A stretch of 64,000 nucleotides of DNA from Kallipyga massiliensis ph2 (GCF_000311985.1 NZ_HE978585.1:1-64000), one strand, 5' to 3'. Shown: positions 1 to 8,824, counted from the stretch's first letter. Translations and numbers: made by a program. The notes: generated by a model not told the origin, from the sequence alone.

Positions 1-151
1 ATGGCAGGTTCCTTACGTGTTACTCACCCATCCGCTACTTTCCTCTCTCTGTCGTCACCCGAAGGATCTGTCAAAGAGATTCTCGTTCAACATGCATGTG
101 TTATGCACGCCGCCAGCGTTAATCCTGAGCCAGGATCAAACTCTCAAATAA
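1..151 (-). rRNA. rrs: 16S ribosomal RNA, 5' end (partial)
   Basis: The reverse complement carries the conserved 16S 5' signature AGAGTTTGATCCTGGCTCAG (positions 144-125), followed by AACGCTGGCGGCGTGC and the GGATGGGTGAGTAACACGTA block. Only about the first 150 bases lie in the window; the gene continues off the left edge. The mature 5' end is placed by alignment to the usual start seven bases upstream of AGAGTTTGATC, so it is good to a few bases. A short reading frame on the plus strand here is not a gene. Confidence 0.97.
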
Positions 152-266
152 AATTCGAGAGTCATATTCTGACTCTAAAAGTTGATTAATATAAATGTGA
201 TACTCAAAGTCATTCACGTATTCGATTGTAAAAGGTTCGTGACCACTTTTAAAGTGATCGTTGTAT

Positions 267-295
267 ATTGTATCGTGCTTCTTAATCTCTGTCAA
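267..295 (-). promoter_or_regulatory. rRNA operon promoter, proximal
   Basis: On the minus strand TTGACA (295-290) and TACAAT (272-267) are separated by exactly 17 bp, a near-consensus sigma-A promoter reading into the 16S gene. A short AT-rich inverted repeat (about 240-258) follows immediately in the leader. Confidence 0.85.
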
Positions 296-376
296 GCTTT
301 TTTAACATTTAATTTACTTGATTTTCATCAGTCCTTTAAATGCCTTACTTGAGGGATCTATAAGCGCGACTTGTAT

Positions 377-405
377 ATACTACCACCCCATCTCGGTCCT
401 GTCAA
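377..405 (-). promoter_or_regulatory. rRNA operon promoter, distal
   Basis: TTGACA (405-400) and TAGTAT (382-377) lie 17 bp apart on the minus strand, preceded by a long A/T tract (about 406-423) that resembles an UP element. Together with the proximal promoter it gives the tandem P1/P2 layout typical of rRNA operons. Confidence 0.8.
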
Positions 406-523
406 ACTTTTTTTATTTTTTTTTGACTGTTGTAAATTGTAACTTCTAATGCAACAGACGTGTATTTTCGTTATTAAGTCATTAACGTCCTAACATAATG
501 GTCATTATTATTTTATGAAATCC

Positions 524-551
524 TTTACATTCCCCTCAATTAGAGTACAAT
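524..551 (+). promoter_or_regulatory. promoter for the small peptide/lipoprotein pair
   Basis: TTTACA (524-529) and TACAAT (546-551) with a 16 bp spacer. A start near 558 would place the ATG at 562 almost at the transcript end. The stretch between the rRNA promoters and this site (about 424-523) holds no gene that I can support. Confidence 0.55.
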
Positions 552-616
552 TAAATTAGAGATGCGGATCCCGCTAAGAAACCTTGATAACATTCAAGGA
601 GAAAGGGGATACTCCC

Positions 617-768
617 ATGAAAAATTCTTTGCTTTTCTACTCTCCACTTGTTTGATTGTGACTATTTTCATTGCAAACCCAGTTTATGCCAAAAATGAAT
701 GTAATAATAATTATCGGAGCGTGAATATTAGTCTTACTACAGGCCAGTTTGCCGAATGGTATAAATAA
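617..768 (+). pseudogene. small secreted peptide, reading frame broken at a poly-A tract
   Basis: A good ribosome-binding site (AAGGAGAAAGGGG, from 597) precedes ATG at 617, but that frame stops after 12 codons. If the A5 tract at 620-624 held one more A, the frame would join the downstream open frame and give a 50-residue peptide beginning MKKFFAFLLST, with a hydrophobic core and a signal-peptidase-like site VYA before KNECNNN, ending at 768. As given, that downstream frame is open only from ATG 562, which has no ribosome-binding site and reads charged residues ahead of the hydrophobic stretch. It may be a decayed gene, a phase-variable gene or a one-base sequence error. No family was recognised. 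It lies 13 bp upstream of the lipoprotein gene, so the two may be cotranscribed. Confidence 0.4.
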
Positions 769-781
769 AGAGGTGAAAACC

Positions 782-1825
782 ATGAAAAAAAAGTCTCTAC
801 TCCTCATAGCTCTTCTCCTGATATTGGGAGGGCCCTTTCTAGTAAAATGTACATCTAGCCCTTCCGGTCAAGGGAATGTTGACCCCTCAAAAAATCCTGG
901 AGCTCCTCTCCCTGCAAAATCCATCGTTTCACAGATTCGTATTTTGGAGGTTAATACAGATAAAGAGGGAAAAACTTACAAAGCTACGGTTGAAACCATT
1001 CCGGTGAAGGCTATGGAAAAGTTGATCCGGGACGGGAAGGTCAACGGAAGTTTTAAAGTTAAAGTAAGCGGTATAATGAGGGAAAAGAATAAGGATCAAG
1101 ATTATATCCTCAAGCCCACTGAAGAGAACATTGTCTTGGATTTCTCAGAAGAAAAAGCCTTCGACCTTTCCTTTCAAAATGATGAAGCTGATTTCCCCCT
1201 GAATGAACTAGGATTCTTTGAAATCAAATTCGATTTTGAGGAAAACCTGGAGAAACCCCTAAAGGATGCTTACTACTATATCGCTGACTTGGTCCATACC
1301 ACCGATGGCGCTCCCAAGTTGTCTGAAGAATCCGGGAGTGAAAAAAATCCATCAGGCCAGGCAAGCTCGTCCGATGATCCCAGTGCCTTTCCTGTAAGAA
1401 GTCTGGTGTCGCAAATTTCCTTAGAGGAGGTCCGGTATAATCCCGACAAGGATACCTTCGTGGCTAAAATGCTTATTGAGATTCCGGAAGCCATGAAAGA
1501 TCTTATTAAAGATGGTTCTGTCCCAAAAGACATCAAGGCAAAGGTGGCAGCAATGATCAACCTGAAAGATGATCATTCGTCTTATCCACTGAAGTCAACT
1601 GAGGAAGAAGTAACCATTGATTTAGATAAAAATGAACCCTTAGAACTCTATTTCACAACAGATCATAAAGAACTCTTGGATCAAATGGAGTCCTTTGCTG
1701 TAAACCTCCTCTTCCTGGAAGATAGGGCAAAGACCGGTGAAGATCCCTTGGACATCACAGCAAGCTTAATTCCGGATGAAAGTGAAAATCATTTCATTGA
1801 GGATTCGACATTACTTAATAAATAA
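782..1825 (+). CDS. tandem-domain putative lipoprotein, unknown function
   Basis: 347 residues starting at ATG 782 after the AGAGGTGAAAACC site; an upstream in-frame ATG at 749 would put the signal sequence inside the protein. An N-terminal MKKK plus hydrophobic segment ends in LVKC at about residue 23, a lipobox-like site with an unusual lysine before the cysteine, so lipidation is uncertain. The mature part contains two copies of a domain of about 120 residues. Each opens with a (V/I)SQI motif, carries a LI(R/K)DG motif in the middle and a P(T/L)KxTEE-like motif later. This points to internal duplication. No known family was recognised. It is AT-richer than the genes to its right and sits between the rRNA promoters and a shared terminator with whiA. 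Confidence 0.75.
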   Translation: MKKKSLLLIALLLILGGPFLVKCTSSPSGQGNVDPSKNPGAPLPAKSIVSQIRILEVNTDKEGKTYKATVETIPVKAMEKLIRDGKVNGSFKVKVSGIMREKNKDQDYILKPTEENIVLDFSEEKAFDLSFQNDEADFPLNELGFFEIKFDFEENLEKPLKDAYYYIADLVHTTDGAPKLSEESGSEKNPSGQASSSDDPSAFPVRSLVSQISLEEVRYNPDKDTFVAKMLIEIPEAMKDLIKDGSVPKDIKAKVAAMINLKDDHSSYPLKSTEEEVTIDLDKNEPLELYFTTDHKELLDQMESFAVNLLFLEDRAKTGEDPLDITASLIPDESENHFIEDSTLLNK

Positions 1826-1853
1826 TACAAATGACTACAGGTTTTCATGAATC

Positions 1854-1885
1854 AGGCCTGGCCGGTTTTCCGGTCAGGCCTTTTT
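1854..1885 (+). terminator. intrinsic terminator after the lipoprotein gene
   Basis: A 12-bp stem (AGGCCTGGCCGG / CCGGTCAGGCCT, one G-T pair) with a TTTT loop, followed by TTTT on the plus strand. It lies between two convergent genes and touches the whiA stop codon. The minus-strand side lacks a U-tract. Confidence 0.85.
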
Positions 1886-2831
1886 ACTTGTCGGCATCCA
1901 ATTCCTCTGCCATCTTCAAAATTTTCTTCATCCTGTGGTTGACGCCCGACTTCCCCAGCTTGGGCTGGAGGCTTTCCCCAAGTTCTTTGAGAGAGGCTCC
2001 GGGATTTCTCAGTCGAGCCATGGCCACTTGCTGGAGGGGAAAGTCCAGGGCATCCAGGCCGATCGTTTTGGAGATGAGATCGATGGCATGGATCTGCTTG
2101 GCGGAGGCTTCCACTAGCTTGTCATAGTTGGCGGTTTCGGCATTGGCCTGGCGGTTGATGGCATTGTTGACTTCTTTAAAGGCTTTGGCGTTTTCCAGGC
2201 GTAGCATGGCCTTGTTTGCTCCGATGTCGACCAGAAAGTCGGAGATATCGTCCGAGTTCTTCATATAGAAGACGGTGTCATCTTTCCGGTCCGTCCACTT
2301 GAAGTCCAGCCCCTGGACCCCGGCAACGTGACGGAAGATCTCAATTTGTTTATTCCGGCTGATCAGGACTTCAAGGTGGTAGGACTTCTCCGGGTCGACA
2401 ATGGATCCGGCGGCCAGGAAGGCCCCTCGGAGATAGGCCTTGGCATTTTGTGGATTGGATAGGCGGGAGAGGATATCCTCGGTTGTCTCCATTTCCCCGC
2501 CCATGAGGTCAAAGCCGGACTCTTCCAGGAAGGGTTGGAGGATGGGGTCGCCGAACTGGGTCAGGTAGATGGGCTTCAGTTGGAGGCCCTGGTTTTGTTG
2601 GACGACGACCGGGAGGTCCTGTCGGTAGAGGATGCGGACCAGGAGGGTGACCCGGGTAATCACATCCGGATGCTCGGAAAAAAAACGCAGCTGGGGACCA
2701 TCTGCTGTCAGGGCCACGGCTGCATTGAATCCGGCTAAGGCGGAAAGCTCCAGGAGAGCTTGGATTTTTGAAGGAACCTTAAGGTGGCAGAGTTCCTCTT
2801 TCACATCATAAGAGAAGGTCAAGGCCGTCAC
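1884..2831 (-). CDS. whiA: WhiA-type DNA-binding regulator
   Basis: 315 residues, the usual length for WhiA (DUF199). The N-terminal two thirds correspond to the degenerate LAGLIDADG-like fold; the C-terminal part (about 255-310), with QVAMARLRNPGASLKELG and GVNHRMKKI, is the helix-turn-helix domain. WhiA is a nucleoid-associated or transcription factor linked to sporulation in Streptomyces and to cell division and chromosome segregation in Bacillus. The gene is last in the murB-rapZ-Nudix-whiA string and its start overlaps the Nudix stop by 4 bp, indicating translational coupling. Confidence 0.95.
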   Translation of the reverse strand: MTALTFSYDVKEELCHLKVPSKIQALLELSALAGFNAAVALTADGPQLRFFSEHPDVITRVTLLVRILYRQDLPVVVQQNQGLQLKPIYLTQFGDPILQPFLEESGFDLMGGEMETTEDILSRLSNPQNAKAYLRGAFLAAGSIVDPEKSYHLEVLISRNKQIEIFRHVAGVQGLDFKWTDRKDDTVFYMKNSDDISDFLVDIGANKAMLRLENAKAFKEVNNAINRQANAETANYDKLVEASAKQIHAIDLISKTIGLDALDFPLQQVAMARLRNPGASLKELGESLQPKLGKSGVNHRMKKILKMAEELDADK

Positions 2832-3226
2832 CTCTCTTCCTTAAAAGCCGACCGGACCATGGACCGCTCGCTATCGTGTTTGAGGAGGCTTTCCGCTTTC
2901 TTCCAGGGCATAAAGGCGGATACGCAAAAGCCCTCTTCCTGCTGGGGAAGGGGTTTGCCCCCGGTCCAGCGCATGGAATAATAGTGGACTTTTTTATGAA
3001 CGACCTCCTTATTTTGGAGGCGGAAATTATAGCGGACAAAGCCGATGTACTTGATAATCTCGCATTCTAAGCCGGATTCTTCCTTGACTTCACGAAGAGC
3101 GGTTTCCTGGAGGGTTTCCCCCTCCTCCACCCTTCCCTTGGGAAGAACCCAATCCCCTCGGAAGCTCCGAAGGAGAAGGGTGGACCCGTCATGCATAATT
3201 ACTCCGCCGGCAGATATCTCCTTCAT
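2828..3226 (-). CDS. Nudix hydrolase
   Basis: 132 residues. A complete Nudix box is visible at residues 31-53: G31, E37, then REVKEESGL at 45-53, with the catalytic RE and EE glutamates intact. Nudix enzymes hydrolyse nucleoside diphosphates linked to another moiety; the substrate cannot be read from the sequence. In Bacillus a Nudix gene (yvcI) precedes rapZ (yvcJ), whereas here it sits between rapZ and whiA, the place where the yvcK/cofD-like gene is commonly found. It starts 42 bp after rapZ and overlaps whiA by 4 bp, so it is probably in the same transcript. Confidence 0.93.
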   Translation of the reverse strand: MKEISAGGVIMHDGSTLLLRSFRGDWVLPKGRVEEGETLQETALREVKEESGLECEIIKYIGFVRYNFRLQNKEVVHKKVHYYSMRWTGGKPLPQQEEGFCVSAFMPWKKAESLLKHDSERSMVRSAFKEER

Positions 3227-3268
3227 TTATAGCCTCCCTATCTTCCAAAACCCCGACCAATGGATCCC

Positions 3269-4138
3269 TTACTTGTCGGTCTTCCAGAACATCCGGTCCC
3301 GGTGGTAAACCTTGACCTTCTTGCCCTTCTTCTCCAAAATTTTCCCCACCAGGTCCGCAAGGGCCACGGACCGGTGTTGACCCCCTGTACAGCCGATGCC
3401 GACAACCAGGGTTCTCTTTCCTTCTTTTATATAATAAGGAATTAAAAATTCCAAAAGGTCGGTGAACTTTTCGATAAAGATGCCGGCCTCTTCCGAGGCC
3501 ATGACAAAAGACTCCACCTCCGGGTCTTGGCCCGTTTTCCCCTTGAGCTCCGGAACATAATAGGGGTTGGGGAGGAAGCGGACATCCATGACCAGGTCCG
3601 CATCCAGGAGGATCCCGTGTTTGTAGCCAAAGGAGGTGACGGAGATGAGGAGGGAAGCCTCCTCCCTGATTTCCAGATAGTGACCGTCAATTTTCCGCTT
3701 GAGCTCCCCTAGAGTCAGGTCCGAGGAATCGATGATGAGGTCGGCCCGCCGGCGGAGGGGAACCAGGACTGCCTTCTCCCGCTGGATTCCGTCGTAGATA
3801 TTCCCCATCTTATCCAGGGGATGGGGACGACGCTTCTCCTTGTAGCGGCGGATGAGGATTTCATCCCTGGCCTCCAGGTAGAGGACCGATAGGTCGGCGC
3901 CCCGGTCGGTCAGCTTATCCAGCATATTTCTCAACTGGTCGAAGAACTCCCTCCCCCGGATATCCACCCCAACCGCCACCTTGGAGATGGGGTCGGAAGA
4001 TTTTTGGGCCAGGTCTAAAAAGGGGTCCATGAGCTGGGGTGGAAGATTGTCCATGCAATAGTAGCCCATGTCTTCAAAGATCCGGAGGGCGGAGGACTTT
4101 CCCGCCCCGGACATGCCGGTAATAATGACAATCTTCAA
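3269..4138 (-). CDS. rapZ: RNase adapter protein RapZ (YvcJ family)
   Basis: 289 residues. A P-loop GMSGAGKS is at residues 8-15, and the conserved C-terminal motif GCTGGQHRSV lies near residue 250. RapZ/YvcJ proteins are nucleotide-binding. In E. coli RapZ directs RNase E to the small RNA GlmZ, and in Bacillus YvcJ affects competence. The gene begins 12 bp after the murB stop, consistent with one operon murB-rapZ-Nudix-whiA. No internal anomaly seen. Confidence 0.95.
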   Translation of the reverse strand: MKIVIITGMSGAGKSSALRIFEDMGYYCMDNLPPQLMDPFLDLAQKSSDPISKVAVGVDIRGREFFDQLRNMLDKLTDRGADLSVLYLEARDEILIRRYKEKRRPHPLDKMGNIYDGIQREKAVLVPLRRRADLIIDSSDLTLGELKRKIDGHYLEIREEASLLISVTSFGYKHGILLDADLVMDVRFLPNPYYVPELKGKTGQDPEVESFVMASEEAGIFIEKFTDLLEFLIPYYIKEGKRTLVVGIGCTGGQHRSVALADLVGKILEKKGKKVKVYHRDRMFWKTDK

Positions 4139-4150
4139 GGCTCCCCCTCC

Positions 4151-5074
4151 CTAGTCGTCCCGCTTGTCGACACCGATGATCCGGACTTCCGGCTCCAGGT
4201 TGATGCCGAACTGATCCTTGACTTCTTTTTGGACTTTTTCGATCAAGACCAGGACATCCGATGCCTTGGCATGGCCCCGGTTGATCATAAATCCACAGTG
4301 CTTCTCCGACACCTGGGCGTCCCCCACAGAAAGACCACGGAGACCAGCCTGGTCGATCAAGGCTGAAGCATAGCCTCCCTTGGGCCGCTTGAAGACAGAG
4401 CCGGCGGAATAGTCATCCAGGGGCTGCTTGGTCGTCCTCCGGTGGGTAAAGTCCTCATAAGCCGCCCGGATCTTTTGGGGGTCGCCTTCCTTGAGTTGGA
4501 AGACCACTTCTGTGACCAGCATCCCTTCCGTCATCATCCGGGAGGTCCGGTGGCCCATCTCCATCTCATCAATAGTCAGGGTAATCAATTGTCCATCCTT
4601 GGTGACGGCATGAATGGACTCCACCACGTCCTTCATTTCTCCCCCATAGGCTCCCGCATTCATATAGACACCGCCGCCGACGGATCCCGGGATCCCGGAG
4701 ATTTCCTCCATCCCGGTCAAGCCGGCCTCAAAAGAAAGAAGGGCGACATCCCGAAGGCCGGCCCCCGTTTGGGCCGTGATCTTGCTTCCTTCGATAGTGA
4801 CGTCTGAATAAAGGCGGTTGAGGAGGATGACCACGCCAGGAATCCCCCCATCCCGAATCAGGAGGTTGGATCCTCTTCCTATTATATAGTAGGGAATCTC
4901 TTCTGATCGAAGGTAGCGATAGGTGCGGAGGAGTTCCTTCTCCCCGGTGGGTTCAACCAAGAGGTCACAGGGTCCCCCAATATGGAAGGTGGTATAGTGG
5001 GATAAAGGGGCGTTTTCCTTAGTCAAACCATAGGCCCCGTTGGTGAGTTCGTCAATCTGATAGGCTTTTAGCAT
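4151..5074 (-). CDS. murB: UDP-N-acetylenolpyruvoylglucosamine reductase
   Basis: 307 residues from ATG 5074, chosen because AGAGGAG lies seven bases upstream; the open frame extends further but the extra 22 residues look non-coding. MurB reduces enolpyruvyl-UDP-GlcNAc to UDP-MurNAc using NADPH and FAD in cytoplasmic peptidoglycan synthesis. FAD-binding landmarks are RGSNLLI, SGIPGSVGGGVYMNAGAYGGE and the active-site serine in YSAGSVFKRP; the C-terminal EPEVRIIG holds the conserved glutamate. First gene of the murB-rapZ-Nudix-whiA string, with a possible promoter at 5100-5127. Confidence 0.96.
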   Translation of the reverse strand: MLKAYQIDELTNGAYGLTKENAPLSHYTTFHIGGPCDLLVEPTGEKELLRTYRYLRSEEIPYYIIGRGSNLLIRDGGIPGVVILLNRLYSDVTIEGSKITAQTGAGLRDVALLSFEAGLTGMEEISGIPGSVGGGVYMNAGAYGGEMKDVVESIHAVTKDGQLITLTIDEMEMGHRTSRMMTEGMLVTEVVFQLKEGDPQKIRAAYEDFTHRRTTKQPLDDYSAGSVFKRPKGGYASALIDQAGLRGLSVGDAQVSEKHCGFMINRGHAKASDVLVLIEKVQKEVKDQFGINLEPEVRIIGVDKRDD

Positions 5075-5099
5075 AAAAATCTCCTCTCGCTTCGCCTTT

Positions 5100-5127
5100 T
5101 TTATACCCCAGTCCGCCCTTTTGACCA
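5100..5127 (-). promoter_or_regulatory. murB: possible murB promoter
   Basis: TGGTCA (5127-5122) and TATAAA (5105-5100) with a 16 bp spacer, between the nifJ terminator and murB. The -35 is a weak match. Confidence 0.45.
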
Positions 5128-5138
5128 CCTTTTCAGAC

Positions 5139-5172
5139 AAAAAAAGACCCCTCCAAAAGGAGGGGTCTTTTT
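5139..5172 (-). terminator. intrinsic terminator after nifJ
   Basis: Perfect stem AAAGACCCCTCC / GGAGGGGTCTTT around a 4-base loop, followed on the minus strand by seven T. The flanking A and T tracts make it potentially bidirectional. Confidence 0.9.
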
Positions 5173-5184
5173 AACGAAGGAAGA

Positions 5185-8100
5185 TTAGTCTTGGTCGGCC
5201 AATCTCTTGTAGGTCTTATAGCGATCCTGTGCGATCTTCTCTGCCGCCGCATAGAGTTCTTCGGCTTCTTCAGGGAAGTTTCTCTGCAAGGAGGAGTAAC
5301 GAACCTCGCCGGCCAGGAACTCGCGGAAGTCCGCAGTGGGCTCCTTGGAATCCAGCTGGAAGGGATTCTTGCCTTCCTCGGCCAGACGGGGATCATATCT
5401 CCAGAGGTGCCAATAACCGGCTTCGACGGCCTGCTTCTCGCGGTACTGGGACCGGCCCATGCCGATGCGGATACCGTGGTTGATGCAGGGAGCGTAAGCG
5501 ATAATCAGAGAGGGTCCCTTGTAGGCTTCGGCTTCCTTGATGGCCTTGATAGTCTGGTTCTGGTTGGCGCCCATGGCGATCTGAGCGACATAGACGTAGC
5601 CGTAGGTGGCCTGCATGAGGCCCAGGTCCTTGGACTGAATCCGCTTACCGGCTGCAGCGAACTGAGCAACGGCAGCAAGCGGGGTTGCCTTGGAGGACTG
5701 ACCACCGGTGTTGGAGTAAACCTCGGTGTTCATGACCAGGACGTTGATGTCCTTGCCGGAGGCCAGGACGTGGTCCAGACCGCCGTATCCGATATCGTAG
5801 GCCCAACCGTCACCGCCGAAGATCCAGTTGGACTTCTTGATCATGTAGTCCTTGAGCTCCAGGATTTCATCCAGGAGCTTCTGGCCTTCCTTGTCGGAAA
5901 CAGAAGCCTTGGCACTGAGGATATCTGCAGTGGCCGCCTTGGATTCCTTGTAGTCATCCTTGCCTTCTTCCCAAGCTTCGAAGAGGGCATTGTACTCGGA
6001 ATCGAGGCCCAAGTCGCGGAAGGCCTTCATCTTGCCGGAGATGAGGTCTCGGTTGGCTTCGTTGGCCAGGAGCATACCATAGCCATACTCGGCGTTGTCT
6101 TCAAAGAGGGAGTTCCCCCAAGAAGGACCGCAGCCTTCGCTGTTGCAGGTGTAGGGAGTCGCCGGAGCGGAAGCACCCCAGATGGAGGAGCAGCCGGTGG
6201 CGTTGGCAATCTGCATGTGGTCGCCATAGAGCTGGGTGACCAGGCGGGCATAGGGAGTCTCCCCGCAACCGGCGCAGGCGCCGGAGAATTCAAGCAGGGG
6301 TTGGACGAACTGGGATCCCTTGACGGTGGTCCGGTCCATGAGGTCGGGCTTGTTGGTGACTTCCTTGAAGGCATAATCCCAATAGCCTTTTTCCTTCTCG
6401 TATTCTTCCTCGAAGGGCTTCATGACCAGGGCCTTTTCCGGAGCCGGGCAGACATCAGCGCAGTTGCCGCAGCCGGTGCAGTCGAGCTGGGAGACCTGGA
6501 TCTTGAACTTGAGACCGGCGAGGGCCTTGCCTCTGGCATCCAAGAGGGTCATGCCTTCAGGAGCATTGGCGGCCTCTTCCTCATCCAGGAGGAAGGGACG
6601 GATGACGGCATGGGGGCAGACGTAGGAGCACTGGTTGCACTGGATACAGTTGTCAGGCTGCCATTCCGGAACATAGAGAGCAATTCCTCTCTTCTCATAT
6701 TCGGAGGTTCCCTGGTCCCAATGTCCATCCGGACGGTCCGCAAAGGCGGAGACGGGGAGCTTGTCGCCCTGGTGGCGGAGCATGGGGAAGACCACGTTCT
6801 CAATGAACTCGGGGACGTCTTTATTGTCCACAGGCTCATCTTCCGCATTGGCCCATTCTGCAGGAATGTCAATCTTCACCAGAGCATTGATGCCGGCATC
6901 GACGGCCTGGTTGTTCATGTTGACAATGTCATCGCCCTTGTGGCCATAGGCCTTGACGATGGAGTCCTTGAGGTGGGCGGTGGCTTCTTCGATGGGCAGA
7001 ACGCCGGAGAGTTTAAAGAAGGCGGACTGGATGATCATGTTGGTCCGGTTCCCCAGGCCGATTTCCTGGGCAATCTTGGAAGCGTTGATGGTGTAGAACT
7101 CAATGTCGTTCTGGGCCATGTAGCGCTTCATGGATGCGGGCAGGTGGGAATCCAGCTCATCCTCATCCCAGATGCAGTTGAGGAGGAAGCGGCCACCCTT
7201 TCTCAGGCCTTCCAGGAGGTCATATTGGTGGACATAAGCCTGCTTGGAGCAGGAGATAAAGTCGGATTCATCCAAGAGGTAGGTGGACCGAATGGGGTTC
7301 TTCCCGAAACGGAGGTGGGAAACGGTCAAGCCGCCGGACTTCTTGGAGTCATAGTCGAAGTAACCCTGGGCGTACATGTCGGTGTTGTCGCCGATGATCT
7401 TGATGGCCTGCTTATTCGCGCCGACCGTACCGTCGGATCCGAAGCCCCAGAACTTGCAACGGGTGGTTCCTTCTTCACGGATGAAGAGGTCCTCGGACAT
7501 ATCCAGGGAGGTATGGGTCACATCATCAACAATGCCGATGGTGAAGTGGTTCTTGGGTTCGGCCTGCTTAAGGTTGTTCCAGACGGACAGGAGGGCGGTG
7601 GGAGTCACGTCCGAGGAGCCCATGCCGTAGCGGCCGCCGATAACCAGAGGATGACGGTCGGCGTTGTAGAAGGCGGACTGAACATCCATATAGAGAGGTT
7701 CGCCGATAGCGCCCTTCTCCTTGGTCCGGTCAAGAACAGCAATTCTCTTGACGGTCTTGGGGACCACTTCCAGGAACTTCTCGGTGGCGAATGGACGGTA
7801 GAGACGGACCTTGATCATGCCGACCTTCTGTTCGGGACGGTTGACCTTCATCCAGTCGATGACTTCTTCCATGGCTTCGCCAACGGAGCCCATGAGGACG
7901 ACGACATCTTCCGCATCGGGATCGCCGTAGTAGTCGAAGAGGTGGTAGGAGCGACCGGTTTTTTCAGAAACCTTCTCCATGTACTTCTCGACAACGGGAA
8001 CGACATCGATGTAGGACTGGTTGGAGGCTTCCAGGTTCTGGAAGAAGATGGAAGGATCCTGAGCTGTACCCATGGTGTGGGGACGGTGGGGATTCAGGGA

Positions 8101-8718
8101 GCGAGCCTTGAATTCGTCGATGGCCTTCTGGTTGACCATTTCGGCCAGGTCATCGAAGTCCCAGACGTCAATCTTGTTGATTTCGTGAGAGGTCCGGAAG
8201 CCATCGAAGAAGTGGCAGAAGGGCAGGCTGGATTCAATCGCTGCCAGATGGGCCACAGCGCCCAGGTCCATGGCTTCCTGGACAGAACCGGAAGCCAGGA
8301 AGGCCAGGCCGGTCATCCGGGCGGAGTTGATGTCGGAGTGGTCACCGTAAATGGACAGGGCATGGGATGCCACAGCACGGGCGGCGACGTGGAAGACACC
8401 GGGGAGCTGCTCGCCGGCAATCTTGTACATGTCGGGGATCATGAGCAGGAGACCCTGGGATGCGGTATATGTACTGGCCAGGGCACCGGATGCTAGAGCA
8501 CCATGCATGGCGCCGGCTGCACCCGCTTCCGACTGCATCTCCACCACATGGACGGATTCGCCGAAGAGGTTTTTCTTGCCGTTAGCGGACCAGGTGTCCA
8601 CATGCTCCGGCATGGGGGATGATGGGGTGATGGGGTAAATGGTCGCGACTTCAGTAAAGGCATACGAGACGTATGCGGCCGCTTCGTTACCATCCATCGT
8701 TTTGAACATTTTAGCCAT
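5185..8718 (-). CDS. nifJ: pyruvate:ferredoxin (flavodoxin) oxidoreductase
   Basis: 1177 residues, full length for the single-chain enzyme. The start at ATG 8718 follows AGGAGGCAAT; a longer open frame upstream is untranslated leader. The enzyme oxidatively decarboxylates pyruvate with CoA to acetyl-CoA and CO2, passing electrons to ferredoxin, a core step in anaerobic fermentation. Visible in order: the N-terminal AAAYVSYAFTEVATIYPITPSSP pyruvate-domain signature shortened here to its TEVATIYPITPSSP core, two 4Fe-4S motifs (CIQCNQCSYVCP and CTGCGNCADVCP), a further cluster motif CAGCGET, and the thiamine-diphosphate region GDGWAYDIGYGG. It has its own promoter and terminator and sits inside the otherwise conserved hprK-murB neighbourhood, so it appears to be an inserted monocistronic unit. 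Confidence 0.97.
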   Translation of the reverse strand: MAKMFKTMDGNEAAAYVSYAFTEVATIYPITPSSPMPEHVDTWSANGKKNLFGESVHVVEMQSEAGAAGAMHGALASGALASTYTASQGLLLMIPDMYKIAGEQLPGVFHVAARAVASHALSIYGDHSDINSARMTGLAFLASGSVQEAMDLGAVAHLAAIESSLPFCHFFDGFRTSHEINKIDVWDFDDLAEMVNQKAIDEFKARSLNPHRPHTMGTAQDPSIFFQNLEASNQSYIDVVPVVEKYMEKVSEKTGRSYHLFDYYGDPDAEDVVVLMGSVGEAMEEVIDWMKVNRPEQKVGMIKVRLYRPFATEKFLEVVPKTVKRIAVLDRTKEKGAIGEPLYMDVQSAFYNADRHPLVIGGRYGMGSSDVTPTALLSVWNNLKQAEPKNHFTIGIVDDVTHTSLDMSEDLFIREEGTTRCKFWGFGSDGTVGANKQAIKIIGDNTDMYAQGYFDYDSKKSGGLTVSHLRFGKNPIRSTYLLDESDFISCSKQAYVHQYDLLEGLRKGGRFLLNCIWDEDELDSHLPASMKRYMAQNDIEFYTINASKIAQEIGLGNRTNMIIQSAFFKLSGVLPIEEATAHLKDSIVKAYGHKGDDIVNMNNQAVDAGINALVKIDIPAEWANAEDEPVDNKDVPEFIENVVFPMLRHQGDKLPVSAFADRPDGHWDQGTSEYEKRGIALYVPEWQPDNCIQCNQCSYVCPHAVIRPFLLDEEEAANAPEGMTLLDARGKALAGLKFKIQVSQLDCTGCGNCADVCPAPEKALVMKPFEEEYEKEKGYWDYAFKEVTNKPDLMDRTTVKGSQFVQPLLEFSGACAGCGETPYARLVTQLYGDHMQIANATGCSSIWGASAPATPYTCNSEGCGPSWGNSLFEDNAEYGYGMLLANEANRDLISGKMKAFRDLGLDSEYNALFEAWEEGKDDYKESKAATADILSAKASVSDKEGQKLLDEILELKDYMIKKSNWIFGGDGWAYDIGYGGLDHVLASGKDINVLVMNTEVYSNTGGQSSKATPLAAVAQFAAAGKRIQSKDLGLMQATYGYVYVAQIAMGANQNQTIKAIKEAEAYKGPSLIIAYAPCINHGIRIGMGRSQYREKQAVEAGYWHLWRYDPRLAEEGKNPFQLDSKEPTADFREFLAGEVRYSSLQRNFPEEAEELYAAAEKIAQDRYKTYKRLADQD

Positions 8719-8797
8719 ATTGCCTCCTATTAAAAAAGATAGAAACAATGAATCGCACAGATAAAGGAAAGGACCTTTATGTACGGACTTGCCATTC

Positions 8798-8824
8798 AAA
8801 AAAAAGGAATTCAAAGCATTCCTT
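8798..8824 (-). other. hairpin at the 5' end of the nifJ transcript
   Basis: On the minus strand AAGGAAT and ATTCCTT pair around a 7-base loop and are followed by six T. The stem starts at about the predicted transcription start. It could be a transcript-stabilising 5' hairpin or a short attenuator; a 7-bp, AT-rich stem would be a weak terminator. Confidence 0.45.

Noticed and set aside
1-189. 62-codon plus-strand frame at the left edge
   Set aside because: Lies entirely across the 16S rRNA 5' end and its leader on the opposite strand.
5191-8496. Open frame of about 1100 codons on the plus strand opposite nifJ
   Set aside because: It is a mirror of the strongly biased nifJ codons; it lacks a ribosome-binding site and its product has the low-complexity Gly/Val/Asp/Leu character of antisense frames.
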